Below are positions 36,179 to 45,742 of a stretch of 64,000 nucleotides of DNA, in pieces. The notes under the pieces are model-generated. The model was not told where the DNA came from and searched no databases. It was given only the letters and a program-made list of their open reading frames with translations. Made by a program: the position numbers and the translations under genes. Within the stretch, counting starts at the first letter, position 1. Each line of letters opens with the position of its first letter. Source of the stretch: Roseinatronobacter monicus (GTDB lineage Bacteria; Pseudomonadota; Alphaproteobacteria; Rhodobacterales; Rhodobacteraceae); contig NZ_VFPT01000001.1 of the NCBI RefSeq assembly GCF_006716865.1, positions 1,979,001-2,043,000 on the forward strand, read 5' to 3'.

Positions 36179-38641
36179 ATGTTCACAATGTTTCGCTGGT
36201 TGTTGAAGATCTTTGGCGCGCTTGCCGCGCTGGCGGTGCTTGTGGCGTTGGGATTGTACTTTTTCTTGTCGCGCTCGCTGCCCGATTACACGGAATCCTT
36301 TACCATTCCGGCAGTGCAAGGCGAAGTCGAGATTGTGCGCAACACGCATAACGTGCCCCATATCTTTGCCGAGCATGAGACGGATGTGTTTTTCGGTCTT
36401 GGCTTTGCCCATGCGCAGGACAGGCTGTGGCAAATGCAGATGCTGCGCCGCACGGCACAGGGGCGTCTGTCGGAAATGTTCGGGCGGCGCACTGTGCGCA
36501 CAGACGAGTTGATGCGCCGGCTTGACCTGTATGGCTTGGCGCGCAGCTCTGTCCGGGCGCAGGATGACCAGACGCAGGCCGCCTTGCAATCCTATGCTGA
36601 CGGGGTGAATGCGTGGCTGCGCGAAAGCAATGACCGGGCGCGCGGGCGCGGCGCGCCAGAGTTTTTCGTGTTCAACGCCGAGATGCCACTCTGGCAACCC
36701 ACAGATTCGCTGGCCATCCTGAAACTGCTATCTGTTCAACTGAACGGACAGATCACGCGCGAAGTGCTGCGCGCACGCACCTCGCTTCTGGTCCCCGAAG
36801 AGCGGTTGCGCGATCTGATGCCCGATGCGCCGGGATCAGGCGTGGCGGCCCTGCCCGACTTTGCCACGCTGTTCCCTGATGTGACAGCAGACCAGCAGGT
36901 TGCCGCCCTATCAGCCCCCTTGTCCCCCATCCGCCCCACTGCATTGGCCGGTGCCTCGAACAGTTTTGCGGCCACACCTGAACGCGCGGCCAGCGATGGC
37001 GCGATCCTTGCCAATGACCCGCATCTGGAACTGACCGCGCCGTCGCTGATGTATCTTGCGCGGCTGGAACTGGACACGGGCGGCGTCATCGGGGCAACCA
37101 TTCCGGGCGTACCTGCCATCCTGTCAGGGCGATCAGAGGCTTTGGGATGGGGCATCACGTCGTCCTACATGGATGACAGCGATATCTTTATCGAAGAATT
37201 GAACCCCGACAACTCGACGCAATACCGCACCCCAGACGGCTGGGCCGAGTTCGAGACGCGCGGCACGATCATTCGGATCAAGGACGAAGACCCCGTTACA
37301 CTGACCTTGCGCTGGTCTGAAAACGGGCCGGTCCTGTCGAGCAGCCTGTATGATGTGGGCACGATCACACCGCCGGGCCATGTCGCTAGCCTTGGCTGGA
37401 CCGCGCTGGAGGCAGAAGACACCACCATGACCGCCGCCATGCGGCTGATGCGCGCGCAAGGCATCGAGCAGGCGCTGGAGGCGGGCGAGTTGTTCATCGC
37501 GCCGTCGCAAAACCTGATGCTCGCCACGCAGGACCGCGTTGCCATGCAGACCATCGGGCGTATGCCGCGCCGCCGCGCAGATCATGAAACGCAGGGACGT
37601 ATGCCTGCCCCCGGCTGGCGCACCGAGAACCGCTGGCTGGGCACCCTGCCCTATTCGGCCAATCCGCGCTTTCTGGACCCCGAAAGCGGCATTTTGGGCA
37701 ATACCAACAACAAAATCATCGAGCGCCCCTTTCCGCTGCATGTCAGCCATGACTGGGGCGACACGCAGCGCATCGAGCGGTTCTTGCATCTGATGCGCAC
37801 ACGCAATGTCCATACCCGCGACAGCTTCATCGAGGCGCAGCTGGACACTGTCAGCCCGGCCGCGCGCCTGCTGCTGCCGCTTGTGGCGGCGGATCTGTGG
37901 TTCTCGGGCGAGGCAGCACCGGCGGGCACCCGCGCCCATCTGCGCCAGCGTGCATTGCGGCTGATGGCCGACTGGAACGGCGAGATGAACGAGCATCTGC
38001 CAGAGCCGTTGATCTATGCCGCGTGGATGCGCGCGCTGCAAACCCGCCTGATCCGCGACGAGTTGGGGCCACTGGCGGATAATTTCACCCATGTCGATCC
38101 GGTCTTTATCGAGCGCGTGTTCCGCGACACGGATGGGGCGGGCGAATGGTGCAATATCGTACAATCTTCGGTGACAGAAACCTGCACAGAAATTGCCATA
38201 AACGCCCTAGACGAGGCGCTGCTGCGCCTGACCGAGCGGTATGGCGAGAATGTCGAAAGCTGGCGCTGGGGCGACGCGCATATGGCCACCCACACCCATT
38301 CCGTGCTGGGCGAGGTGCCGCTGGTGCGCCATTTCGTCAATATCCGTCAATCCACGTCGGGGGGCGATCACACCTTGATGCGCGCGGCCACATCGGGGCG
38401 AGAGCCGGAGCCATTCGCCAATGTCCATGGCGCGGTCTATCGGGGCGTCTATGATTTCGCCGATCCTGAAAGCTCGGTGTTTATTCTGTCCACAGGCCAG
38501 TCAGGCCACCCGCTGTCGCGCCATTACGATGATCTGGGCGATCTGTGGCGGCGTGGCGAGTATATCCCCATGACGCTGGACCCGGAGCTTGCACGCGGGG
38601 GGGCAGTTGGCATCACCACAATTCGCCCTACAGCAGAGTAA
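36179..38641 (+). CDS. penicillin acylase family protein (Ntn hydrolase)
   Basis: An 820-residue protein. An N-terminal membrane anchor or signal (LLKIFGALAALAVLVALGLYFF) precedes the alpha part (NTHNVPHIFAEHETDVFFGLGFAHAQDRLWQM, shown in part). The autocatalytic N-terminal nucleophile should be Ser260 in AGASNSFAAT, followed by LANDPHLELTAP. Relatives cleave beta-lactam side chains or acyl-homoserine lactones; here the substrate is unknown. The start at 36179 has a poor ribosome site; a second ATG at 36188 is also possible. Confidence 0.88.
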   Translation: MFTMFRWLLKIFGALAALAVLVALGLYFFLSRSLPDYTESFTIPAVQGEVEIVRNTHNVPHIFAEHETDVFFGLGFAHAQDRLWQMQMLRRTAQGRLSEMFGRRTVRTDELMRRLDLYGLARSSVRAQDDQTQAALQSYADGVNAWLRESNDRARGRGAPEFFVFNAEMPLWQPTDSLAILKLLSVQLNGQITREVLRARTSLLVPEERLRDLMPDAPGSGVAALPDFATLFPDVTADQQVAALSAPLSPIRPTALAGASNSFAATPERAASDGAILANDPHLELTAPSLMYLARLELDTGGVIGATIPGVPAILSGRSEALGWGITSSYMDDSDIFIEELNPDNSTQYRTPDGWAEFETRGTIIRIKDEDPVTLTLRWSENGPVLSSSLYDVGTITPPGHVASLGWTALEAEDTTMTAAMRLMRAQGIEQALEAGELFIAPSQNLMLATQDRVAMQTIGRMPRRRADHETQGRMPAPGWRTENRWLGTLPYSANPRFLDPESGILGNTNNKIIERPFPLHVSHDWGDTQRIERFLHLMRTRNVHTRDSFIEAQLDTVSPAARLLLPLVAADLWFSGEAAPAGTRAHLRQRALRLMADWNGEMNEHLPEPLIYAAWMRALQTRLIRDELGPLADNFTHVDPVFIERVFRDTDGAGEWCNIVQSSVTETCTEIAINALDEALLRLTERYGENVESWRWGDAHMATHTHSVLGEVPLVRHFVNIRQSTSGGDHTLMRAATSGREPEPFANVHGAVYRGVYDFADPESSVFILSTGQSGHPLSRHYDDLGDLWRRGEYIPMTLDPELARGGAVGITTIRPTAE

Positions 38642-38687
38642 CCGGCAGCGTTGCAGTTTCGTCACAATTTATCAGAATCGAATTTAC

Positions 38688-38702
38688 CTGACCTTAAGTC
38701 AG
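38688..38702. promoter_or_regulatory. short inverted repeat upstream of the FadL-like gene
   Basis: CTGACCTTAAGTCAG is an imperfect palindrome (5-bp arms CTGAC/GTCAG) in an AT-rich stretch about 90 bp upstream of the porin start. It may be an operator, but nothing else supports this. Confidence 0.3.
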
Positions 38703-38788
38703 ATGTGACATCATAGGCAGAATCGCCTCAAGCTATGCGCACAGAGGAGCCGCGTTTGCGGAACTATCGGAAAGAGGAGGAGTTTTCC

Positions 38789-39871
38789 GTGCGTAAGTAT
38801 TTAGTATCGGGCCTGATGGCCCTGACTGCAAGCCCGGTTTGGGCCGGTGGCGTCGAACGCTCTACACAATCCATGGCGATCCTTTTTCAGGAAGGCCGCT
38901 ATATCGAAATCGGAGCGCAATTCGCGCGCCCGCGCGTCTCTGGGGATGCCTCAGGGCCGTTTAATCCGGCGTCAGGCCCGACAGGTAATATAGCGCGGCG
39001 GGTCTTTCACGGCAGCTTGGCGTATAAGGCAGATATCAACGAACAAGTCTCTTACGCTATCATACTTGATGAGCCGATTGGCGCAGATGTGTCATACCCT
39101 TCCGGGACAGATGCGTTTCTTAGCGGGTCGAAGGCAAAGATCGACAGCACCGCCCTGACTGGTGTGCTCCGCTACAGTTTTGGCAATGGGTTCAGTGCAT
39201 ATGCTGGTGTTCGTTCGGTCTGGAGCAAGGGCAGCGTTGATCTGGTCTTTGCAACACCCCCAGAACCTACGCCCTATACCATGCAAACCAACCGTGATCA
39301 GGCTTGGGGTTATCTGTTGGGTGCGGCCTACGAGATACCGGAAATCGCAGCGCGCGTATCGCTCACCTACAACTCAAAGGTGAAACACAAGTTCGATCAG
39401 ACAGTAAATGGCATGGCGATGCCAGATGGTTTTGAAACGACAATCCCCGAAAGCCTGCATCTGGAATTCCAGAGCGGGATTGCAGAAGACACCATATTGA
39501 TGGGGTCGGTTCGTTGGGTACGGTGGCAAGATTTTAATATTAGCCCCGCCGGAAACCCGAACCTTGTCTCTTACGACCGAAATTCCGTCACATACACGCT
39601 TGGAGTAGGTCGACGCTTCAACGAGAACTGGTCTGGCTCGGTCATGCTCGGCTATGATACGGGTAATGGCAAAACGACCGGCAACCTACAACCTGTCTCA
39701 AGCCGCCGTTCAATCGGTCTTGGTGCGAGTTATACAGTGGACAATATAACCATCTCTGGCGGCGTACAGTACAGCCGCTTTGGCGATGCAACTACGCGTC
39801 CCCCCGTCAACGGCACCTTCAGCGGAAATTCAATGATCGGCGCAGGTCTGCGGGTCGGCTTTAGTTTCTGA
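38789..39871 (+). CDS. FadL/OmpP1-type outer-membrane porin
   Basis: A 360-residue protein with a signal peptide (VRKYLVSGLMALTASPVWAGG) and a beta-barrel composition: alternating strands and a C-terminal Phe (GLRVGFSF), as in outer-membrane proteins. Segments such as GVERSTQSMAILFQEGRYIEIG and YTLGVGRRFNENWSGSVMLGYD fit the FadL/TodX family of hydrophobic-compound transporters. The start is taken as GTG at 38789, 8 bases after AGGAGGAG and directly before the signal peptide; an in-frame start at 38735 would put 18 residues in front of it. Base use is visibly less GC-rich than in neighbours. Confidence 0.82.
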   Translation: MRKYLVSGLMALTASPVWAGGVERSTQSMAILFQEGRYIEIGAQFARPRVSGDASGPFNPASGPTGNIARRVFHGSLAYKADINEQVSYAIILDEPIGADVSYPSGTDAFLSGSKAKIDSTALTGVLRYSFGNGFSAYAGVRSVWSKGSVDLVFATPPEPTPYTMQTNRDQAWGYLLGAAYEIPEIAARVSLTYNSKVKHKFDQTVNGMAMPDGFETTIPESLHLEFQSGIAEDTILMGSVRWVRWQDFNISPAGNPNLVSYDRNSVTYTLGVGRRFNENWSGSVMLGYDTGNGKTTGNLQPVSSRRSIGLGASYTVDNITISGGVQYSRFGDATTRPPVNGTFSGNSMIGAGLRVGFSF

Positions 39872-39896
39872 GTAGCGTGAGTTCCAAGTAAACTTG

Positions 39897-39929
39897 GCCC
39901 TGCCAGCCCCCGTGCTTGCAGGGCTTTTT
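39897..39929 (+). terminator. Rho-independent terminator after the FadL-like gene
   Basis: A 7-bp stem GCCCTGC/GCAGGGC with a 14-base loop, followed by TTTTTC, lies 25 bp after the porin stop. It argues against the early start at 39894 for the next gene. Confidence 0.7.
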
Positions 39930-39995
39930 CATGGCTTCTTGACCATTGGTCGCGCACTGGCTACCCAAAGCGCACCATTCCAAGGATGCGCCCCC

Positions 39996-40853
39996 ATGCT
40001 CTACCCCACTGCGACAGACTGGCTGAACGCGCCGCGCAAGCAGGTCATGCTGTTTGGCATGTCAGGCCTTGGCAAGACCCATCTGGCCAATTTGCTGCGC
40101 GAGGGGGGCGACTGGTTCCACTACTCGATAGATTACCGCATCGGCACGCGCTATATGGGCGAGTTCATTGCCGATAATTTCAAGCGCGAAGCGATGAAAG
40201 TGCCGCTTTTGCGCGAGCTGCTTTTGTCGGATTCGGTCTATATCAGCTCCAACATCACATTCGACAATCTGGCACCGCTCTCCACCTATCTGGGCAAACC
40301 CGGCAACCCCGACCGCGGTGGCCTGCCCTTTGACGAGTATATGCAGCGACAGGAGCAGCACCGCGCGGCAGAGATCGCGGCCCTGCGCGACACACCCCAT
40401 TTCATTGCCCGCGCCGATGCGCTCTATGGCTATGCGAATTTCGTTTGCGACACAGGTGGATCAATCTGCGAGGTGATTGACCCAGACAACCCGCAAGACC
40501 CGCTGATGACCCAGCTTGCCGATCATGTGTTGCCCATCTGGATCGAAGGGTCAGAGGCCCATACCGAAGAGCTGATCCGCCGTTTTGACCGTGCGCCCAA
40601 GCCCATGTATTACCAACCCGAATTCCTGCACGCGGCATGGGCCGAGTATCAGCGCGAAACCGGCCGTAGCCCTACGCAGATCGACCCCGATGCCTTTGTG
40701 CGCTGGACCTATGCGCGCGCATTGGCGCACCGTGCCCCGCGCTATGCCGCCATGGCCCGCAACTGGGGCCTGCGCGTAAGCGCGCAAGAGGTGGCACAGA
40801 TCCGGCAGGCGAATGATTTCGTATCCCTCATAGCCGAAAAGCTGCCAAACTAA
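39996..40853 (+). CDS. P-loop ATPase of unknown role next to metA
   Basis: A 285-residue protein with a Walker A motif VMLFGMSGLGKTHLAN starting at about residue 16, followed by long segments with many aromatic residues (FHYSIDYRIGTRYMGEF). FVCDTGGSICEVIDPD may be the Walker B region. I do not recognise a named function. The ATG at 39996 is chosen since earlier codons overlap the terminator. It precedes metA by 9 bp and probably shares its transcript. Confidence 0.75.
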   Translation: MLYPTATDWLNAPRKQVMLFGMSGLGKTHLANLLREGGDWFHYSIDYRIGTRYMGEFIADNFKREAMKVPLLRELLLSDSVYISSNITFDNLAPLSTYLGKPGNPDRGGLPFDEYMQRQEQHRAAEIAALRDTPHFIARADALYGYANFVCDTGGSICEVIDPDNPQDPLMTQLADHVLPIWIEGSEAHTEELIRRFDRAPKPMYYQPEFLHAAWAEYQRETGRSPTQIDPDAFVRWTYARALAHRAPRYAAMARNWGLRVSAQEVAQIRQANDFVSLIAEKLPN

Positions 40854-40862
40854 GGACTGACC

Positions 40863-41780
40863 ATGCCCATCAAGCTGCCCGAAACCCTGCCTGCCTTTGA
40901 CGTGCTGACGCGCGAAGGCGTCATGGTCATGTCCGAGCAAGCGGCGGCCCGGCAGGATATCCGGCCCTTGCGCATCGGCTTGTTGAACCTGATGCCCAAG
41001 AAAATCCAGACCGAGACGCAATTTGCCCGCCTGATCGGGGCCACGCCTTTGCAGATCGAGTTTTCACTCATCCGCATGTCCGAACATGAGACAAAGAACA
41101 CCGCCGCCGAGCATATGGCCGAATTCTACCGCCCGTTTCAGGACGTGAAGACCGAGCGTTTTGACGGGCTGATTATCACTGGCGCACCGATTGAGCACCT
41201 ACCCTATCAGGACGTCACCTATTGGGACGAGTTGACCGAGGTCTTTGAGTGGACGCAAACCCATGTACACCAGACTTTCGGGGTGTGCTGGGGCGGCATG
41301 GCAATGCTGTGGCATTTCCACAAGGTTCAGAAACATCTGCTGGATGCCAAGGCTTTCGGCTGTTTCCGCCACCGCATCCTTGCGCCTGCATCGCCCTATC
41401 TGCGCGGTTTCTCGGATGATCTGCTGATCCCTGTCAGTCGCTGGACAGAGCTGCGCCAATCCGAGATTGATCAGGTTGACGGGCTGAACACATTGATTGC
41501 ATCGGATCAGGTTGGCCCCTGTCTGGTCGAAGATCCGGCCCATCGCGCGCTGATGGTGTTCAATCATTTCGAGTATGACAGCACCACACTGAAAGAAGAA
41601 TATGACCGCGATGCAGAGGCAGGCACTCCGGTAACGGTCCCCATGAACTACTACCCGGATGACGATCCCTTGAGAACTCCGATGAACCGTTGGAGAAGTC
41701 ACGCCCACCTTCTATATGGTAACTGGATCAACGACATTTATCAGACAACACCCTATGACCTTGCGAATATCGGCCAATAG
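40863..41780 (+). CDS. metA: Homoserine O-acyltransferase (MetA/MetAS)
   Basis: A 305-residue MetA-family enzyme: [58 protein letters not shown], nucleophile Cys142 in [12 protein letters not shown], and [12 protein letters not shown] with the catalytic His and Glu. It acylates homoserine, the first committed step to methionine; alphaproteobacterial members may use acetyl- rather than succinyl-CoA, which the sequence does not decide for me. It overlaps the next gene by 26 bp. Confidence 0.95.
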   Translation: MPIKLPETLPAFDVLTREGVMVMSEQAAARQDIRPLRIGLLNLMPKKIQTETQFARLIGATPLQIEFSLIRMSEHETKNTAAEHMAEFYRPFQDVKTERFDGLIITGAPIEHLPYQDVTYWDELTEVFEWTQTHVHQTFGVCWGGMAMLWHFHKVQKHLLDAKAFGCFRHRILAPASPYLRGFSDDLLIPVSRWTELRQSEIDQVDGLNTLIASDQVGPCLVEDPAHRALMVFNHFEYDSTTLKEEYDRDAEAGTPVTVPMNYYPDDDPLRTPMNRWRSHAHLLYGNWINDIYQTTPYDLANIGQ

Positions 41781-42711
41781 ACTAGCAGGGCTTGCCCTGA
41801 GCACCGCGATCATCGCGGCCTGTTCGACTGCCCTGGAGGAGCCTATGGCCCATGCAGACATAGCGCCCGAAGGCGCGTTCATTGATCTGCCGCAGGGCCG
41901 TATCCACGCGGTCATTCGGGGGGACGGCCCCGATCTGGTCATGATCCACGGGGCCAATGGAAATGCGCGCGATTTCAGTTTTGACCTGATGGACCGCATG
42001 GCCGATGATTTCCGTGTCATCGCGTTCGACCGCCCCGGTTTTGGCTTTTCTGACCCTTTCAACGAACCCGACAGCCCTGTCTTGCAGGCCGATATCCTGC
42101 GGGTTGCGGCAGCAACACTCGGCATCGAAGACCCGATCATTCTGGGCCATTCTTATGGCGGCGCGGTTGCGCTGGCTTGGGCGTTGCGCGCGCCCAATGA
42201 TGTGGCAGGTCTGACGCTGCTGGCCCCTGCCTCGCATCCTTGGCCGGGCGAGTTGGGCATCTGGTACAAACTCAGCGCCTCGTCCGTCGGGCAGAATCTG
42301 GTCTTGCCCCTGATCTCGCGCCTTGCGCCACGCGGGGCGGTAGAGCGCAGCCTTGAAGGGGTTTTTGCCCCCGATCCGGTGCCAGAGGGGTATCTGGACC
42401 ATCTGGGACTGGACCTGACCTTACGCGCCACGCAGCTAAGATTGAACGCCACGCAGATCGACAGCCTGAAAGGCCATGTCGAGGCGATGTCAGGTGGCTA
42501 CCCTGCCCTGACCATGCCAATCGAGGTTTTGCACGGCACCAGCGACACGACTGTCGGCCTGCAATACCACGCTGAACGGTTGGAGGCAGAGGTCGAGAGT
42601 GTCACGCTGACCCGACTGGAAGGGGTCGGCCATATGCCGCACCATGCCCGCCCGGACGAGGTTGCGGACGCAATCCGCCGGGTTGCCGCACGCGCGCGGG
42701 ACGGCAACTGA
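41755..42711 (+). CDS. alpha/beta hydrolase, putative lipoprotein
   Basis: A 318-residue hydrolase. The N-terminus carries a lipobox-like signal ([10 protein letters not shown]), so it may be anchored to a membrane. Conserved elements: oxyanion HGANGNARD, nucleophile elbow [10 protein letters not shown], an acid in [10 protein letters not shown], and His in GVGHMPHH. Substrate unknown. The ATG at 41755 overlaps metA by 26 bp; it has no clear ribosome site, suggesting coupling. Confidence 0.88.
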   Translation: MTLRISANRLAGLALSTAIIAACSTALEEPMAHADIAPEGAFIDLPQGRIHAVIRGDGPDLVMIHGANGNARDFSFDLMDRMADDFRVIAFDRPGFGFSDPFNEPDSPVLQADILRVAAATLGIEDPIILGHSYGGAVALAWALRAPNDVAGLTLLAPASHPWPGELGIWYKLSASSVGQNLVLPLISRLAPRGAVERSLEGVFAPDPVPEGYLDHLGLDLTLRATQLRLNATQIDSLKGHVEAMSGGYPALTMPIEVLHGTSDTTVGLQYHAERLEAEVESVTLTRLEGVGHMPHHARPDEVADAIRRVAARARDGN

Positions 42712-42759
42712 CATCAACGCCGCAGCACGCCCCGCAAAAGGGCCGCGGCAACATTGGTG

Positions 42760-44043
42760 TCAGTCGAAATGGCGCCGGATACGGCGCACCATCCCCCAAA
42801 CCCCCAGCACGACCAAAGGTGCGAGTATCGCCATTGCGACGCCGCGCGTAATGCCAAACGGCTCCATGATCGGCATGGCAACGTAGCTGGCAAGGTTCAC
42901 TGCATAATAGCTGATCGCCACGACAGACAGCCCCTCGACCGTGTTTTGCAACCGCAATTGCAAATCTGCGCGCCGGTCCATGCTTTCCAGTAGTTTCTGG
43001 TTCTGCGCCGAGCGTTCGACATCCACCCGCGTGCCCAACAACTGCCCTGCGCGCATCGCACGCTCTGCCATCTTGCTGAGGCGCGCTTCGGCGGATTTGA
43101 CCGTGCGCATGGCCGGGTCATAGCGGCGGGTCATGAATTCATGCAGGGTCTGGCGGCCATTGAAGCGCGCCTCGCGCAGCACTTCGATGCGCTGATGCAC
43201 AAGCGCTTCATAGGCCCCTGTCGCCCCGAACCGGAACGAATTTTCGACCATCATATTTTCCAGCTCGGACGAGATGCGCAAAAGCGCCTCAAGCGTTTCT
43301 TCCGACCGTTTATCTGGCTCGACCATCGCGCGGGTCATCCGCGAGAGTTCATCATCCAGCATCGCCATCTGCGGCGACAGGTTGCGCGCGCGCAACAGCC
43401 CCAGCATGGAAATGGTCTTATAGGTCTCAATCTCGCACAAGCGCTGCAAAATCCGCCCGACCCGCCGCCCGCCTGTGCCTTCCTTGACGAAAACGGCCAT
43501 GCGAATATGGCCCGCACGGTCGATACGGAAATCGCTGGCAATGATGGCTGTGCCGTCCAGAACATAGGACGCAGCAAGGCTTTCGGGCACGAACCAATCC
43601 AGCAACTTCTCGCGCATCTCGGATATGTCATCCGACATTGTCTCGATCTGAAACAGGATCGAGGTCAGGCGCGTTCCCGGTGCAGCGTCCAGCCACGCAT
43701 CAGGAAACACACCGAAGGCCGCCGGATCAAAGGGACGTTCTGCCACGCCCTGCTCGAAAGTTGTGTAGGTCACAAATTCCGTATGGCTTTCCCATTTCAG
43801 ATGATGGCGGCCCAGTTCAGCAGAGTGATGCGTTGCATCGGGGGCAGGATGACCCGCCCCGTGCCGGTCCAGCAGGGACAGCAAATGCGCACGATCCGCG
43901 CCGCGGTCGCGCTTGGACGCATCATGCGCGGGTTTCACAGCAAGAAAGGCGGCGACACCGGGCGCAGAAATCTTTGCCGCTGGGCGTGCGTGCAACTCAT
44001 TCACAAGCGTGTAGCGCTGGGGATGGTCCTCGATCGGCGGCAT
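42760..44043 (-). CDS. DUF3422 family protein
   Basis: A 427-residue protein of the DUF3422 family, beginning with the family segment RYTLVNELHARPAAKI and ending in two hydrophobic segments (SVVAISYYAVNLASYVA; GVAMAILAPLVVLGVWGMV). The middle is helical, with a coiled-coil-like AEARLSKMAERAMRAGQLL. The family is membrane-associated and of unknown function, widespread in alpha- and betaproteobacteria. It lies 177 bp after pntB on the same strand. Confidence 0.88.
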   Translation of the reverse strand: MPPIEDHPQRYTLVNELHARPAAKISAPGVAAFLAVKPAHDASKRDRGADRAHLLSLLDRHGAGHPAPDATHHSAELGRHHLKWESHTEFVTYTTFEQGVAERPFDPAAFGVFPDAWLDAAPGTRLTSILFQIETMSDDISEMREKLLDWFVPESLAASYVLDGTAIIASDFRIDRAGHIRMAVFVKEGTGGRRVGRILQRLCEIETYKTISMLGLLRARNLSPQMAMLDDELSRMTRAMVEPDKRSEETLEALLRISSELENMMVENSFRFGATGAYEALVHQRIEVLREARFNGRQTLHEFMTRRYDPAMRTVKSAEARLSKMAERAMRAGQLLGTRVDVERSAQNQKLLESMDRRADLQLRLQNTVEGLSVVAISYYAVNLASYVAMPIMEPFGITRGVAMAILAPLVVLGVWGMVRRIRRHFD

Positions 44044-44220
44044 GGGCTTGGGTGCCTTATATTTGGGTGATCATAAGCATATTCTGCGACGCGGCAAATG
44101 AAAGGCCGATTGCAGTACGCAGTCGCACACTTGTAATTCTGCAACAGACAAAGAGCGGGTGCAAAAGAGAAACCCGCCCCCTTTCAGGGACGGGTCGAAG
44201 ATCAGTCACAAAGGTTGTGT

Positions 44221-45723
44221 TCAGTCGATCAAGGGCAGCAGTGAATCGACCGAGGCTTTTGCGTCGCCATAGAACATCCGCGTGTTGTCCTTGTAGAACA
44301 GCGGGTTCTCGATGCCGGAATAGCCCGTACCCTGCCCGCGCTTGGACACGAAAACCTGTTTGGCCTTCCACACTTCCAGAACCGGCATCCCCGCGATGGG
44401 GCTGTTTGGATCTTCTTGTGCGGCGGGGTTAACGATGTCGTTTGACCCGATGACGATCACCACATCTGTCGATGGGAAATCCTCATTGATCTCGTCCATT
44501 TCCAGCACGATGTCATAGGGCACCTTCGCTTCGGCCAGCAGCACGTTCATATGCCCCGGCAAACGCCCCGCAACGGGGTGAATAGCGAAACGAACGTTCT
44601 TACCTTTCGCGCGCAGCTTGCGTGTCAGTTCCGACACCGTTTGCTGTGCCTGCGCCACGGCCATGCCATAGCCCGGCACGATGACGACGCTGTCCGCCTC
44701 ATTCAATGCAGCGGCCACGCCATCCGCATTGATTGCGATTTGCTCGCCTTCAACTGCCATTTGCGGACCAGATGCACCGCCAAAGCCGCCAAGGATCACG
44801 CTGATAAAGCTGCGGTTCATGGCTTTGCACATGATGTAACTCAGGATCGCACCCGAGCTGCCCACCAGCGCGCCCACAACGATCAGCAATTCATTGCCAA
44901 GGCTGAAACCGATGGCCGCTGCCGCCCAACCTGAATAGCTGTTGAGCATCGACACCACCACCGGCATATCGGCACCGCCAATACCCATGATCAGATGGTA
45001 GCCGATGAACAGCGCCATTGCGGTCAGAAGAATGAGCATCAGAATTGCAAAGGCACTGCTGTCAGAAAACACAAGGTAGAGCGCTGCAAACAGCACCGAA
45101 GCGACCGCCGCACCTGCGTTCAGCATATGCCCACCGGGCAGTTGCTTGGCCGCTGTATCTACCCGGCCTGCCAGTTTGCCATAAGCGATGATCGAGCCGG
45201 TAAAGGTCACAGCCCCGATCCAGATGCCGATCATCAATTCGACCCGCAGGATGGTCACTTCAACAGCGGTTTTCTTGCCGATGATTGCTGCGAAATTTGT
45301 CAGGCTCAGCCAAAGTTCATAGGCAGGCACCGACATCAGCCCGACAGGCTGCGGGAAGGGCAATTCTGCGTTGGCAAATGCCGCAGCGACGCGGTCAATC
45401 TCCAGATGCGCGTTAAAGCCCACCAGCACTGCGGCAAGGCCGACAAGGCTGTGCATGATCGCAACCAGTTCGGGCATCTGCGTCATTTGCACGCGTGTGG
45501 CCAACTGCCAGCCAACGATCCCGCCAAGTGCTATCAGAACCAGCGTCAGCCCCCACAGGCCGGAACCCGGCCCGACCATTGTGCCAACAACCGCCACCGC
45601 CATACCGGCGATGCCGTACCAGATTGCGCGCTTGGCGCTTTCCTGCCCTGATAGTCCGCCCAGTGACAGCACGAAGAGAACTGTTGCGACAGCATAGGCC
45701 GCAATCGTGAAACCGAAATCCAT
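44221..45723 (-). CDS. pntB: NAD(P) transhydrogenase subunit beta
   Basis: A 500-residue membrane subunit: eight or nine hydrophobic segments in residues 1-300, and the NADP-binding dIII domain with [40 protein letters not shown] and [16 protein letters not shown]. With PntA it uses the proton gradient to reduce NADP with NADH. It follows pntA by 19 bp. Confidence 0.97.
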   Translation of the reverse strand: MDFGFTIAAYAVATVLFVLSLGGLSGQESAKRAIWYGIAGMAVAVVGTMVGPGSGLWGLTLVLIALGGIVGWQLATRVQMTQMPELVAIMHSLVGLAAVLVGFNAHLEIDRVAAAFANAELPFPQPVGLMSVPAYELWLSLTNFAAIIGKKTAVEVTILRVELMIGIWIGAVTFTGSIIAYGKLAGRVDTAAKQLPGGHMLNAGAAVASVLFAALYLVFSDSSAFAILMLILLTAMALFIGYHLIMGIGGADMPVVVSMLNSYSGWAAAAIGFSLGNELLIVVGALVGSSGAILSYIMCKAMNRSFISVILGGFGGASGPQMAVEGEQIAINADGVAAALNEADSVVIVPGYGMAVAQAQQTVSELTRKLRAKGKNVRFAIHPVAGRLPGHMNVLLAEAKVPYDIVLEMDEINEDFPSTDVVIVIGSNDIVNPAAQEDPNSPIAGMPVLEVWKAKQVFVSKRGQGTGYSGIENPLFYKDNTRMFYGDAKASVDSLLPLID

Positions 45724-45742
45724 CTCTTATTCCTCCCGCCTG

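Noticed and set aside
36179..38641. Quorum-quenching acylase (AHL acylase)
   Set aside because: Family membership is clear, but substrate-pocket residues cannot be judged by eye and there is no quorum-sensing gene nearby.
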